From: Rothia amarae
GTDB taxonomy: Bacteria; Actinomycetota; Actinomycetes; Actinomycetales; Micrococcaceae
NCBI RefSeq assembly: GCF_014705945.2
Contig: NZ_CP061538.1
Coordinates: 2,046,001 to 2,110,000, forward strand
DNA: 64,000 bases
Direction: 5' to 3'
In this document: in pieces, positions 35,176 through 42,986 of the stretch
Layout of the letters: every line of letters begins with the position of its first letter
Numbering within the stretch: position 1 is the stretch's first letter
Translations under genes and position numbers: made by a program
The notes under the pieces: generated by a model
What the model was told of the DNA's origin: nothing
The model's input: only the letters and a program-made list of their open reading frames with translations
The model's database searches: none

Positions 35176-36615
35176 TTACTCGGCTACCTGTGAGCTTGCT
35201 GCGCGTGCCTCAGCGAAGGCGTCGTCGTCCGGTGTTTGTACCTTGCGAATCACGGCAAAATAAACCATGGTCAGAATCAAGAAATAGACGATTCCTACCG
35301 TTGCGGGAGTGCTATTTCCCTGAGCTGCAAAGAGAGCTGCCCAGATAGCGAAAAGGAGCAGGATGCCGACGGCGGCAGTACCGCGCCCACCCCACACCCG
35401 AAAGGCCGAAGAGTTGCCCTCCACTCGTTTGAACGCCATATATGCCAGCAGAATCAGAACCCACACGGTCAAAGCGGAAACCATGGTCAGGGTCATCATG
35501 GTTCCAAAAGCAGAACCGGGTTTGAAGACCGCGAGAACGATCGCCAGAATGACGCCGAGGGTCGAAACCCACATGGCGCGGGCGGGGATACCGTGGGCGG
35601 TAACCTGCGCCAGAGATGAAGGAGCCATCTTGTCTGATGCCAGAGAGTGCATCAGGCGGGTACCCGCATAAAGGTTAGCGTTAGCGGCTGAAAGCGCAGC
35701 AACCAGAACCACCAGGTTAGTAATAGTTGCGATAGCGGGAATACCCAATTCGGAGAAGACCATCACGAAAGGAGAGGTTTCTACTGTACCCTCTAGCTGA
35801 GCGGCTTGGCTCCAGGGAATCACAGAAACCACCACGAACATTGCCAGCACGTAGAAAGTAGCCAGACGCCACATCATTGCCTTAGCGGAGGTTCGCACCG
35901 AACGGGCTGGATCTTTCGCTTCTGCTGCAGAAATCGAAATCATCTCGATGCCGCCAAAGGAGAACATCACGACTGCAAGTGAGAGCCACACTGAAGAGAA
36001 ACCGTGGGGCATGAAGCCGCCGTCGTTGGTCAGGTTCGAAACGCCTGTTGCCGTATGTCCCGGTAGCCCGAAGAACACCATGCACAGACCCACGAGAATA
36101 AACGCGGTCAGCGCAATCACCTTAATGGACGAGAGGAAAAATTCCATAGTGCCGAAGTACTTTACGCTCCGCACATTCAGCAGAATAATCACCACGCCAA
36201 AAATCACGATGCCCACCCACAGCGGCAGTTGAGGCCACCAGAATTTCAGATAAGAACCTACTGCTACCAGCTCGATGCCGGTAATAATCATGGTGCAGGT
36301 CCAGTACGCCCAACGCGTGAGAAAGCCGGCGAAAGGCCCCAAGTACTTAGCAGCGATGGATCCGAAACCGCCGCGCACCGGAGTGTGCACTGCCATTTCG
36401 CCCGTCGCGCCACCGATGATGGCGGCAAGAATCGAGCCGATGGCGTAGGACAGGATGACGGCGGGGCCAGCAATTGCGATAGCGCCCCCAGAACCTAGAA
36501 AAAGACCGGTGCCCAGAGCGGAGCCGAGCACGATCATCGTCATCTGCCCGTGGGTCAAAGAACGCTGAAGACCGCGGGGCTCATCCTGTGGGGAGTGTGT
36601 GAGTTGAGAGGGCAT
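35176..36615 (-). CDS. Amino acid permease (APC superfamily)
   Basis: A 479-residue transporter with 12 predicted membrane segments. The GSALGTGLFLGSGGAIAIAGPAV stretch near the N-terminus is the substrate-binding first helix of the amino acid-polyamine-organocation family, AAT group. It imports amino acids with protons; the exact substrate is unknown. ATG at 36615 is preferred because AGGAT lies just upstream; a GTG 15 bases before is possible. It is a clear paralog of the next gene upstream, separated by about 130 bp. Confidence 0.9.
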   Translation of the reverse strand: MPSQLTHSPQDEPRGLQRSLTHGQMTMIVLGSALGTGLFLGSGGAIAIAGPAVILSYAIGSILAAIIGGATGEMAVHTPVRGGFGSIAAKYLGPFAGFLTRWAYWTCTMIITGIELVAVGSYLKFWWPQLPLWVGIVIFGVVIILLNVRSVKYFGTMEFFLSSIKVIALTAFILVGLCMVFFGLPGHTATGVSNLTNDGGFMPHGFSSVWLSLAVVMFSFGGIEMISISAAEAKDPARSVRTSAKAMMWRLATFYVLAMFVVVSVIPWSQAAQLEGTVETSPFVMVFSELGIPAIATITNLVVLVAALSAANANLYAGTRLMHSLASDKMAPSSLAQVTAHGIPARAMWVSTLGVILAIVLAVFKPGSAFGTMMTLTMVSALTVWVLILLAYMAFKRVEGNSSAFRVWGGRGTAAVGILLLFAIWAALFAAQGNSTPATVGIVYFLILTMVYFAVIRKVQTPDDDAFAEARAASSQVAE

Positions 36616-36744
36616 TAAATCCTGCTTCACATTGTTTGAGTTAAACGCGCCAGCGGCGGATTCGAAGCTTTCACTCCGTATCCCGCCGCTGCCTAGCGAA
36701 ATCTAACTTGAGTCTATCGCAGCTACCTGCGAGAGATTCTGCGG

Positions 36745-38187
36745 TTATTTCTTCTGAACGGTAGGAATTTGGGCAGTCATGGTCTTGGCTTCTGCAAAAG
36801 CATCATCGTTAGTGGCAATCTGCTTATTCACACCGGCAAAATAAATCACGGTAATCAGCAAGAAGAACCCGAGACCCACGGCAACGGAGGCGAGCATATC
36901 ACCGATGAAGAACATTGCAACAAAGGTGGCAATCACGCCGATGAGACCGACGGTTGCAGTAGCAGCGCCACCCCAGACCGTAAAGGGTGATTTATTCCCT
37001 TCGACCTTCTTGAACTTTAGGTAGGAGATAAGGATCATCGCCCATACCACCAGCACACAGACGGTCACCAGTGCCATCATGTAGGTGAAGATTCCTCCTA
37101 CACCCGAAATTGCCAGCACCACAGCGACGATTGCGCCGAGCGTCGAAAGGGCCAACGCTTGGGCAGGTACTCCGCGGCCATTGGTGCGTGCGAAGACGCG
37201 CGGTGCCATACGTTCTGAACCCAGCGAGTGAAGCTGGCGGGTTGCCGCGTAGAGCGCTGCGTTTGCGCCGGATAGTGCGGCTACCAGCACCACAAAGTTA
37301 GTGATTCCTGCGATGTATGGAATGTGCATCTGGGAAAAAACCATCACGAACGGTGAGGTTTCAATCTCATCCTTGAGGGTCGAAGCATCCCGCCACGGAA
37401 TGAGCGCTACCACAACGAACAACGAGAGTACGTAGAAGAAAGCCAGGCGCCACATCATTGCTTTAGCAGCAGAGCGTACCGAGCGTACGGGATCTTTCGC
37501 TTCTGCAGCAGAGACTGAAATCAGCTCAATCCCTCCGAATGAGAACATCACAATCGCCAAAGCCAACCAGATGGAAGAGAGCCCGTTAGGCATAAAACCG
37601 CCGTCGGCATGCAGGTTAGTGAGCCCCGGGGGCGGAGTGTTCGGCAGTCCGAAGAACACCAGAATCAAACCGAAGATAATAAATACAACGACGGCGATGA
37701 CCTTGATGGAAGAGAGGAAGAATTCCAAAGTTCCAAAGGAGTTCACGCTGGCGAAGTTCAATCCAACAATCAAAACTGCTGACGCAACAACCCAAATCCA
37801 CAGGGGAATTTCTGGCCACCAGTAGGTCATGTACTGACCCACTGCAACGAGTTCAGCGCCGGCGAGGGGAACAGTGGTTGCCCAGTAGGCCCAGCGGGTG
37901 AGATATCCGGCGTAGGGGCTAATAAATTTACCGGCGATGGTGCCAAAGCCGCCGCGAACGGGGTAACGCACTGCCATTTCGCCGGCGCACGCGCCGATGA
38001 TAGCTGCAATGAGCGAACCGATAGCGTAAGAGACGACGACGGCTGGTCCGGCAATGGCGATAGCGCCACCAGAGCCAAGAAACAGACCGGTACCGACGGC
38101 AAGCCCGAGGGCGATCATGGTCATTTGACCGTGTGAGAGGGAACGAGCAAGGTTTCCGTTTTGCTCTTCCGGTGCAGGTATGCTCAC
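36745..38187 (-). CDS. Amino acid permease (APC superfamily), paralog
   Basis: A 480-residue transporter sharing with its neighbour HGQMTMIALGLAVGTGLFLGSGGAIAIAGPAV in shortened variation and the EAKDPVRSVRSAAKAMMWRLAFFYV segment, so the pair arose by tandem duplication. Twelve membrane segments are expected. The GTG start follows AGAAAGAAG. The copies have diverged in the extracellular loops, so they may have different substrates. Both lie on the minus strand and could be partly co-transcribed. Confidence 0.9.
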   Translation of the reverse strand: MSIPAPEEQNGNLARSLSHGQMTMIALGLAVGTGLFLGSGGAIAIAGPAVVVSYAIGSLIAAIIGACAGEMAVRYPVRGGFGTIAGKFISPYAGYLTRWAYWATTVPLAGAELVAVGQYMTYWWPEIPLWIWVVASAVLIVGLNFASVNSFGTLEFFLSSIKVIAVVVFIIFGLILVFFGLPNTPPPGLTNLHADGGFMPNGLSSIWLALAIVMFSFGGIELISVSAAEAKDPVRSVRSAAKAMMWRLAFFYVLSLFVVVALIPWRDASTLKDEIETSPFVMVFSQMHIPYIAGITNFVVLVAALSGANAALYAATRQLHSLGSERMAPRVFARTNGRGVPAQALALSTLGAIVAVVLAISGVGGIFTYMMALVTVCVLVVWAMILISYLKFKKVEGNKSPFTVWGGAATATVGLIGVIATFVAMFFIGDMLASVAVGLGFFLLITVIYFAGVNKQIATNDDAFAEAKTMTAQIPTVQKK

Positions 38188-38384
38188 GGTTTCTTCTTTC
38201 TACAGACAAGTTCAAATGTTGTTAACGTATGTTACGCATCACATTTCTTGCCGACTAGAGACAGACGGGTTTTACTAAAGCGCAAGTGCTTATTATGCAC
38301 TGAATGCCAATCTCCCCGCACTTTCGGGCAATACTACGCGACTTGTCCCGCGCATTTCACCTGAGTCTCACGGAGTAGACCGTT

Positions 38385-39101
38385 TTAGAGAGATGAACCG
38401 GCGAGCTCACGTGGATAGGTGGGTTCATGGCGTTTAAACCAGCCGATGACAGGCACGGTAATAGGCATGAGGAGGAACTCAACCAGGCACTTATAGATAT
38501 AACCCACCAGAACATAGTTGAGGTAGTCGCTAAATTGTGTAATTCCAAGAATAGGAGCTGCGATGGTGCAGAAAATAATGGTGTCTGCCAGCTCCCCCAC
38601 CATGGTTGAACCCACCAGGCGCCCCACCAAGAATCGTCCGGCAAAGCGCTTCTTCATAGCTACCATCACCCACGAGTTCAGTAACTGACCCACCACGAAC
38701 CCCAGCAGAGAACCGCCCACGATGAGGGGCACTGGGCCGAGCACTGTCTCTAGCGCCGTCTGATTTTCATAGAAATCGGCTCCGGGAAGCTTAATAACAA
38801 TCCAGAAAACCAGGCTGGCAAAAATCGCTGCGCCAAAACTGAAGAATATGGTTTTGCGGGAACGTGAAAAGCCGTAGATTTCAGCAATAACGTCGCCTAT
38901 CACATACGCCACCGGGAAGAGGAAGAAACCACCGTCGGTCAAAATCGGCCCAAAGGCCACAGCTTTGGTCGCGCCGATGTTCGAGAGAATCAAAATGATG
39001 GCGGAGGTAGCTAGCAGGAGGTCAAAATACGTTCGCGAAGGACGCGCGTAAGTAGGAGCGGGCGTAGAAACAGGCGCAGAGCTGTTCTGAGAGTCAGACA
39101 C
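38385..39101 (-). CDS. Queuosine precursor transporter (YhhQ/VUT family)
   Basis: A 238-residue membrane protein with six hydrophobic segments. LSNIGATKAVAFGP, FPVAYVIGDVIAEIYGF and the late SWVMVAMKK/TMVGELADTIIF segments are the YhhQ family pattern; these proteins import preQ0/preQ1 or queuine. Together with tgt at 24810 it suggests that the organism salvages queuosine precursors from its surroundings. GTG start with AAAGGTGA upstream. No preQ1 riboswitch was recognised in front of it. Confidence 0.88.
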   Translation of the reverse strand: MSDSQNSSAPVSTPAPTYARPSRTYFDLLLATSAIILILSNIGATKAVAFGPILTDGGFFLFPVAYVIGDVIAEIYGFSRSRKTIFFSFGAAIFASLVFWIVIKLPGADFYENQTALETVLGPVPLIVGGSLLGFVVGQLLNSWVMVAMKKRFAGRFLVGRLVGSTMVGELADTIIFCTIAAPILGITQFSDYLNYVLVGYIYKCLVEFLLMPITVPVIGWFKRHEPTYPRELAGSSL

Positions 39102-39264
39102 AGTTCACCTTTCGCAGTAGGTCAACAAGAGAAAGCTCGTCTGCCACCCGAGCCGTTTTAGCATACCTGAGAGAAAGGGCTCGTCAAAGGCGGTGAGAGT
39201 CTATTCGGAGTAAATAATGGAGGTCGGTCCGTGCACTCCGGAAAGAAAGCTCTCACCCCTATCG

Positions 39265-39439
39265 CTTCAGCCCGGCACAGCGTCGGCAAGCGGTCCCTCT
39301 TGCCTGCTTCGAAAGAGGCTGGCACTGTTTCATTCATTTACCTCTTATGTGCTCGCGAGCTCGCACTCGGCAAACTCATCTCAGAAAGGCAATTCACGCC
39401 AGACCCGGCCAGCTTGCCTCCCGCTGCGCCGGGCTGAAG
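39265..39439. repeat. 175-nt element bounded by long inverted repeats
   Basis: In the 364-bp gap between the transporter and thiD-like genes, 39265-39294 (CTTCAGCCCGGCACAGCG then GGCAAGC) is repeated inverted at about 39408-39439 with one substitution and one small indel. Between the arms are a local GGCAAG/CTTGCC hairpin (39284-39306) and a GCTCGCGAGC palindrome (39350-39359). It could be an RNA, a small palindromic mobile element, or a regulatory structure. Short open frames across it have no ribosome binding site. Nothing else is seen in this gap. Confidence 0.65.
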
Positions 39440-39465
39440 GCAACAACCCAGCGAGATAGCACCTT

Positions 39466-40278
39466 TTATTGATTGATCTGCCGCAACGCATCGAAGGGAG
39501 CCTTCGACTGCACGCGCTGCTCAATACCTGCGGTCACGAATTCTTTAGCTTTCTTCGCAGCTTCCAGCGGTGCAGCGCCCTTGGCCAGTTCAGCAGCAAT
39601 AGCCGCAGCGAGAGAACAACCGGCGCCAGCGACTACAGCGCCTTCGCCCACCTTAGGGGTTTCAAGAATTTCGAGGATTTCGCCGTCGTAGAAGACATCA
39701 ATCGCGTTATCGCCATCGAGACGAATCGAACCCTTAGCAAGAACAGCGGCACCTGACTTTTCGTGAATGAGTTTGGCAGCTTGCACCAGGTCATCCACGT
39801 TTTCAATCTTTTCCATGCCGGAGAGGGAAAGGGACTCAAAGTGGTTGGGAGTGATGAAGGTTGCCAGCGGCAGGATGTGCTCTTTGAGAGCATTATCGGT
39901 ATCCAGCGCAGCGCCGGGCTCCTGGCCCTTGCAAATCAGGACGGGATCAAGCACTAGGTTCTTCGGCTTGTTCTCCTTCAGGAACTTCGCCACGGTCTCA
40001 ATGGTTTCGGGGGTGCCGAGCATACCAATCTTGACTGCGTCGAGGTCGTAGGCGGCGTGGGCAGCTTCGAGCTGATCGTGGATGGTCTGCGCAGGAACCG
40101 GCATAAAGCGGTGTCCCCAGTCGTTCTTGGGGTCGAAAGATACGATGCAGGTTAGAGCCAGCGATCCAAAAACACCCAGTGCCTGGAATGTTTTAAGGTC
40201 TGCTTGCGCGCCGGCGCCACCGGTAGCTTCGTTGCCTGCAATGGTCAGTACAAAAGGAGGATTAGTCATAGTGTTCAT
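39466..40278 (-). CDS. Hydroxymethylpyrimidine/pyridoxine kinase (ThiD/PdxK-like)
   Basis: A 270-residue ribokinase-fold enzyme. TIAGNEATGGAGAQADLKTF is the N-terminal HMP-kinase signature, VLDPVLICKGQE and VAGAGCSLAAAIAAELAKG cover the nucleotide site (usual GAGCxF/GAGD variant with Cys). It phosphorylates hydroxymethylpyrimidine for thiamine or pyridoxal for vitamin B6; sequence cannot separate these. GAGGAG precedes the ATG. It is divergent from a TetR regulator with tandem palindromes between them. No thiamine riboswitch is present, so control is likely by TetR. Confidence 0.83.
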   Translation of the reverse strand: MNTMTNPPFVLTIAGNEATGGAGAQADLKTFQALGVFGSLALTCIVSFDPKNDWGHRFMPVPAQTIHDQLEAAHAAYDLDAVKIGMLGTPETIETVAKFLKENKPKNLVLDPVLICKGQEPGAALDTDNALKEHILPLATFITPNHFESLSLSGMEKIENVDDLVQAAKLIHEKSGAAVLAKGSIRLDGDNAIDVFYDGEILEILETPKVGEGAVVAGAGCSLAAAIAAELAKGAAPLEAAKKAKEFVTAGIEQRVQSKAPFDALRQINQ

Positions 40279-40342
40279 TAAACTCCTCTGGTACTGATTT
40301 ACTCAATATCCCCGTCATCAAAGCCGCAACCTGAGAACTCAC

Positions 40343-40396
40343 TGACACTTTGAGAGAAAACGTCACCAATTACTGACACCGTGAGATAAAGTGTCA
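40343..40396. promoter_or_regulatory. Tandem 23-bp operators between ThiD-like gene and TetR gene
   Basis: Two imperfect palindromes of equal size: TGACAC-N11-ACGTCA style at 40343-40365 and TGACAC-N11-GTGTCA at 40374-40396, the second with perfect 6-bp arms. Their starts are 31 bp apart, about three helical turns. The right copy covers the TetR -10, so the regulator probably represses itself and the divergent kinase gene. Confidence 0.65.
40387..40392 (+). promoter_or_regulatory. Leaderless -10 of the TetR gene
   Basis: TAAAGT ends six bases before the ATG at 40399 and lies inside the right-hand operator. Confidence 0.55.
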
Positions 40397-40398
40397 TT

Positions 40399-41067
40399 AT
40401 GCCTAGAATTTCAGCTGCCTCCAACGCCGCCCAGCGCGAAAACACCAAACGAGCTATTCTCGATTCCTTTGGGCGTTTGCTCTACACGCACGGCTTGCCC
40501 GGTCTGACCATGACCGACGTCGCGCGTAATGCTGAAATTGGCCGCACCGCGGTCTACAACTACTTCGCAGATATGGGCGAACTACTAGTCGCCTACGCCA
40601 TGGATGAGACCGACAAGTTCCTCAAGGACCTCGAAGAAGGGCTAGAAGGAATCACTAACCCCATCGACAAGCTGGCGGTTTACATTCGGCTAGAAATCGA
40701 ACGTCTTTCGGTTCACCATATGCCGCCGGGGCCAGCTATGCGCTCGGTGCTCTCCCCCGAATCGTTTGCGCGCCTCGGTAAGCATGTCAGTGAACTGCAG
40801 CGGGTTCTCTCTCAGATTTTGAGTGAAGCAATGACACAGGGGTATATTCCTACCGCCGACATCGCCAGCATGGCAAAGCTCGTACACGGCTCTCTTGCAG
40901 CCTCAGCAGATCGCACCGATGAAGCGCCCGACGCCGCCGCGCGTCAGCAACACATCGATTCCACCATTCGCTTTATTCAGATGGGTCTGGGGGCACAATT
41001 CGACGCCGACGGCAACCCCTCCCGCCTCGACGGACGCCGCGAACAGTTTTTGAGCGCCGTTTCCTAA
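40399..41067 (+). CDS. TetR/AcrR-family regulator
   Basis: A 222-residue regulator. The N-terminal helix-turn-helix is visible as LTMTDVARNAEIGRTAVYNYFAD (shortened pattern: TDVARNAEIGRTAVYNYF). The C-terminal part is a ligand-binding helical domain of unknown ligand. It faces the ThiD-like kinase gene; tandem palindromes lie between, so vitamin or pyrimidine-derived ligand control is possible. Start fixed by the -10 at leaderless distance. Confidence 0.87.
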   Translation: MPRISAASNAAQRENTKRAILDSFGRLLYTHGLPGLTMTDVARNAEIGRTAVYNYFADMGELLVAYAMDETDKFLKDLEEGLEGITNPIDKLAVYIRLEIERLSVHHMPPGPAMRSVLSPESFARLGKHVSELQRVLSQILSEAMTQGYIPTADIASMAKLVHGSLAASADRTDEAPDAAARQQHIDSTIRFIQMGLGAQFDADGNPSRLDGRREQFLSAVS

Positions 41068-41114
41068 TCTAAATCCTGGAACGTCAGCTAAATCTCTGCG
41101 CCAATGAACTGAGA

Positions 41115-41435
41115 TTAGCTGGCCAAAAGTCCGGGATGAAGTTTATCCAAGTCCAGTACTCTAGCGTACATAATTGCGCGGCGATGCAGGGCTGTGCGAA
41201 GAGCACGGTGAACGCCGTCCTCCAGGTAGAGCTTGCCGCCGAACCGCACCACATGCGGAAAAAGATCGCCGTAAAAGGTGGAATCTTCATCCAGCAGTGT
41301 TTCTAAATTCAGATTTTTCTGCGTGGTAATGAGCTGGTCTAAACGCACCTGCTCGGGCGCTATCTTGCCCCATGCCTGCAAAGACAGTGCATGGTCGGGG
41401 TAGGGGCGGGAATCACCAACAGCCTTGAAAATCAT
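41115..41435 (-). CDS. Conserved actinobacterial protein with ParB-like motif
   Basis: A 106-residue protein of unknown function. It resembles a family often seen in Micrococcales: DSTFYGDLFPHVV and YLEDGVHRALRTALHRR. The last is reminiscent of the D-G-x-H-R box of ParB/Srx nuclease-like folds, but the similarity is slight. The start ATG at 41435 has a TAAGAT -10 six bases upstream (41442-41447), so it is probably leaderless. It is convergent with the TetR gene. Confidence 0.7.
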   Translation of the reverse strand: MIFKAVGDSRPYPDHALSLQAWGKIAPEQVRLDQLITTQKNLNLETLLDEDSTFYGDLFPHVVRFGGKLYLEDGVHRALRTALHRRAIMYARVLDLDKLHPGLLAS

Positions 41436-41441
41436 GGGTTT

Positions 41442-41447
41442 ATCTTA
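41442..41447 (-). promoter_or_regulatory. Leaderless -10 of the ParB-like small gene
   Basis: TAAGAT on the minus strand ends six bases before the ATG at 41435. Confidence 0.5.
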
Positions 41448-41501
41448 CTACCCCATCTACTGACCAGGTTTCCCCCGCCCCTCTTCTACGCCGTAAAGCC
41501 C

Positions 41502-42902
41502 TTAGGCAAGAACTCCCACCGGTTTAGGTGAGTAGGAGGGGAAGATTTGGGCGATTCGAGCGTCGTCGATACCCAGCCCCTTCTTCATAACTTCAGCCGC
41601 CACCGAGCGGTAGTCGGTGCTAATCATGTTGTCCTTATCCTGGCTGTTCTTCAACCCTGCCCAGGTGCCGCCGGCAATTTTGCCGGTTGCTTTACCTGAG
41701 AGGATGAAGGAGAAGTTACCCGCGCCGTGGTCGGTGCCCTGTGAAGCATTTTCTACAGTTGTACGGCCGAACTCAGAAACGGTCATGACAACAACCTTTT
41801 GCATACGTACTGAGCCCATGTCTTTGTAGAAAGCTCCCAGTGAGTCGCCCAGTTCTTTCGCCAGCACGTTCACACGATCTTTCTGACCGCGGTGGGTATC
41901 CCAATCGCCTTGATCCACGGTAACCACCTGCACGCCTTTGTTCGCTTTGAGAATCTGGGCGACGTCCTTCATACTCGGACCCAAACCGGTCTTGGGGTAG
42001 ACCGCACCGTTCTGGGGCTGGTAACCCGACTTGGCTAGCTTCTGCACCTCACCCATCGCCCTCAAGGTCTGCTGAGCAGTAGTACCCAGGGCACCGCCCA
42101 CAGACTTAGCGATACGCTGTGCGGTGGCGTTGATGGTGTCCTTATCGTTCATCACCGTTGCCGGCTTAAACTCAGCAAAGCTGTTAATCGCCAGAATGTC
42201 CTTATCAGCACCATAGAACGCACCGGCTACTCGTGATGCGTGGGAAAACGCACGGAACTGCGACTGGTTATCGGTGGTGGTGTCCAGCAAACGGGCTAGC
42301 CAACCGGTCTTGTACTGCACCGGTGCCGAGCGATCAACCTGGGTGTAGTTGGTGAAGTGTGAGCGCGTGTTGTTATCGATACCCACTGAGTGAACGATTG
42401 AAAGGTCACCCGCAACCCATGCTTCTCGCAAGCCCTTCATTTCAGGTGCCAGCATGAACGTATTGTTGAGCACCTGAGCGCCACTCATGGAAGGGGTTTT
42501 GCGGGTGGTTTTACGGTTTGCGGTGTAGTACTTGTCGTTATAGGGGGTCACCAGCGAAAGCCCATCGGCGCCACCGCGCAGGTAAATGACAACCAGCACG
42601 GTACCATCGCCCAGCGGTGTGTCTGCGTAGGCGTAGCGGGGATGGATTGATTCACTGAGCATCAGCGAGCTTAAAGAGAGGACGCCAACACCCGCTCCGC
42701 TGAGCAGGGTACGGCGCGTAAAGCCGCGGCGTCCTTCTTTTTTCTGCATACGTTCCAGCGCGATTTGGTTCGCCCTGGTCATTGAACTAACGGTCTCACC
42801 GGTTTCGGTATCTACCAGAAAGTTCCGGCTGTCATCGCCGGAGTGGTGGTGAACCTGGTGGAGCGAATCGTCTTTAAGAAAGAGGGTGTTCAGGGGTTGC
42901 AT
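41502..42902 (-). CDS. DUF1501-domain protein with Tat signal
   Basis: A 466-residue exported protein. A Tat-type signal (GRRGFTRRTLLSGAGVGVL, twin arginines near residues 58-65, though set unusually far from the N-terminus) precedes the DUF1501 domain (VVIYLRGGADGLSLVTPYND, DWDTHRGQ, SEFGRTTVENASQGTDHGAG). DUF1501 belongs to the alkaline-phosphatase superfamily; His/Asp groups that could bind metals are visible. It pairs with the DUF1800 gene 84 bp upstream in one operon, the usual arrangement. Function unknown. AAGGAT precedes the ATG. Confidence 0.85.
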   Translation of the reverse strand: MQPLNTLFLKDDSLHQVHHHSGDDSRNFLVDTETGETVSSMTRANQIALERMQKKEGRRGFTRRTLLSGAGVGVLSLSSLMLSESIHPRYAYADTPLGDGTVLVVIYLRGGADGLSLVTPYNDKYYTANRKTTRKTPSMSGAQVLNNTFMLAPEMKGLREAWVAGDLSIVHSVGIDNNTRSHFTNYTQVDRSAPVQYKTGWLARLLDTTTDNQSQFRAFSHASRVAGAFYGADKDILAINSFAEFKPATVMNDKDTINATAQRIAKSVGGALGTTAQQTLRAMGEVQKLAKSGYQPQNGAVYPKTGLGPSMKDVAQILKANKGVQVVTVDQGDWDTHRGQKDRVNVLAKELGDSLGAFYKDMGSVRMQKVVVMTVSEFGRTTVENASQGTDHGAGNFSFILSGKATGKIAGGTWAGLKNSQDKDNMISTDYRSVAAEVMKKGLGIDDARIAQIFPSYSPKPVGVLA

Positions 42903-42986
42903 AACAAATCCTTAGAGTACGGTGCGTACTGCAGTTATCGGTAACTGCTTCATCGAGAAGTAAGACAAGAGGCGGGCCAGTTGCTA

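Noticed and set aside
39102-39264. preQ1 riboswitch before the queuosine transporter
   Set aside because: The CTTCTAGCTACACCC-like and A-rich pseudoknot tail were looked for and not found.
39217-39459. Open frames on the plus strand in the gap before thiD
   Set aside because: No ribosome binding site, odd composition, and they run through inverted-repeat arms; treated as shadow of the structured element.
40279-40398. Thiamine riboswitch before the ThiD-like gene
   Set aside because: The 120-bp gap is too short and lacks the CTGAGA and ACCTGATC core; palindromes fill it instead.
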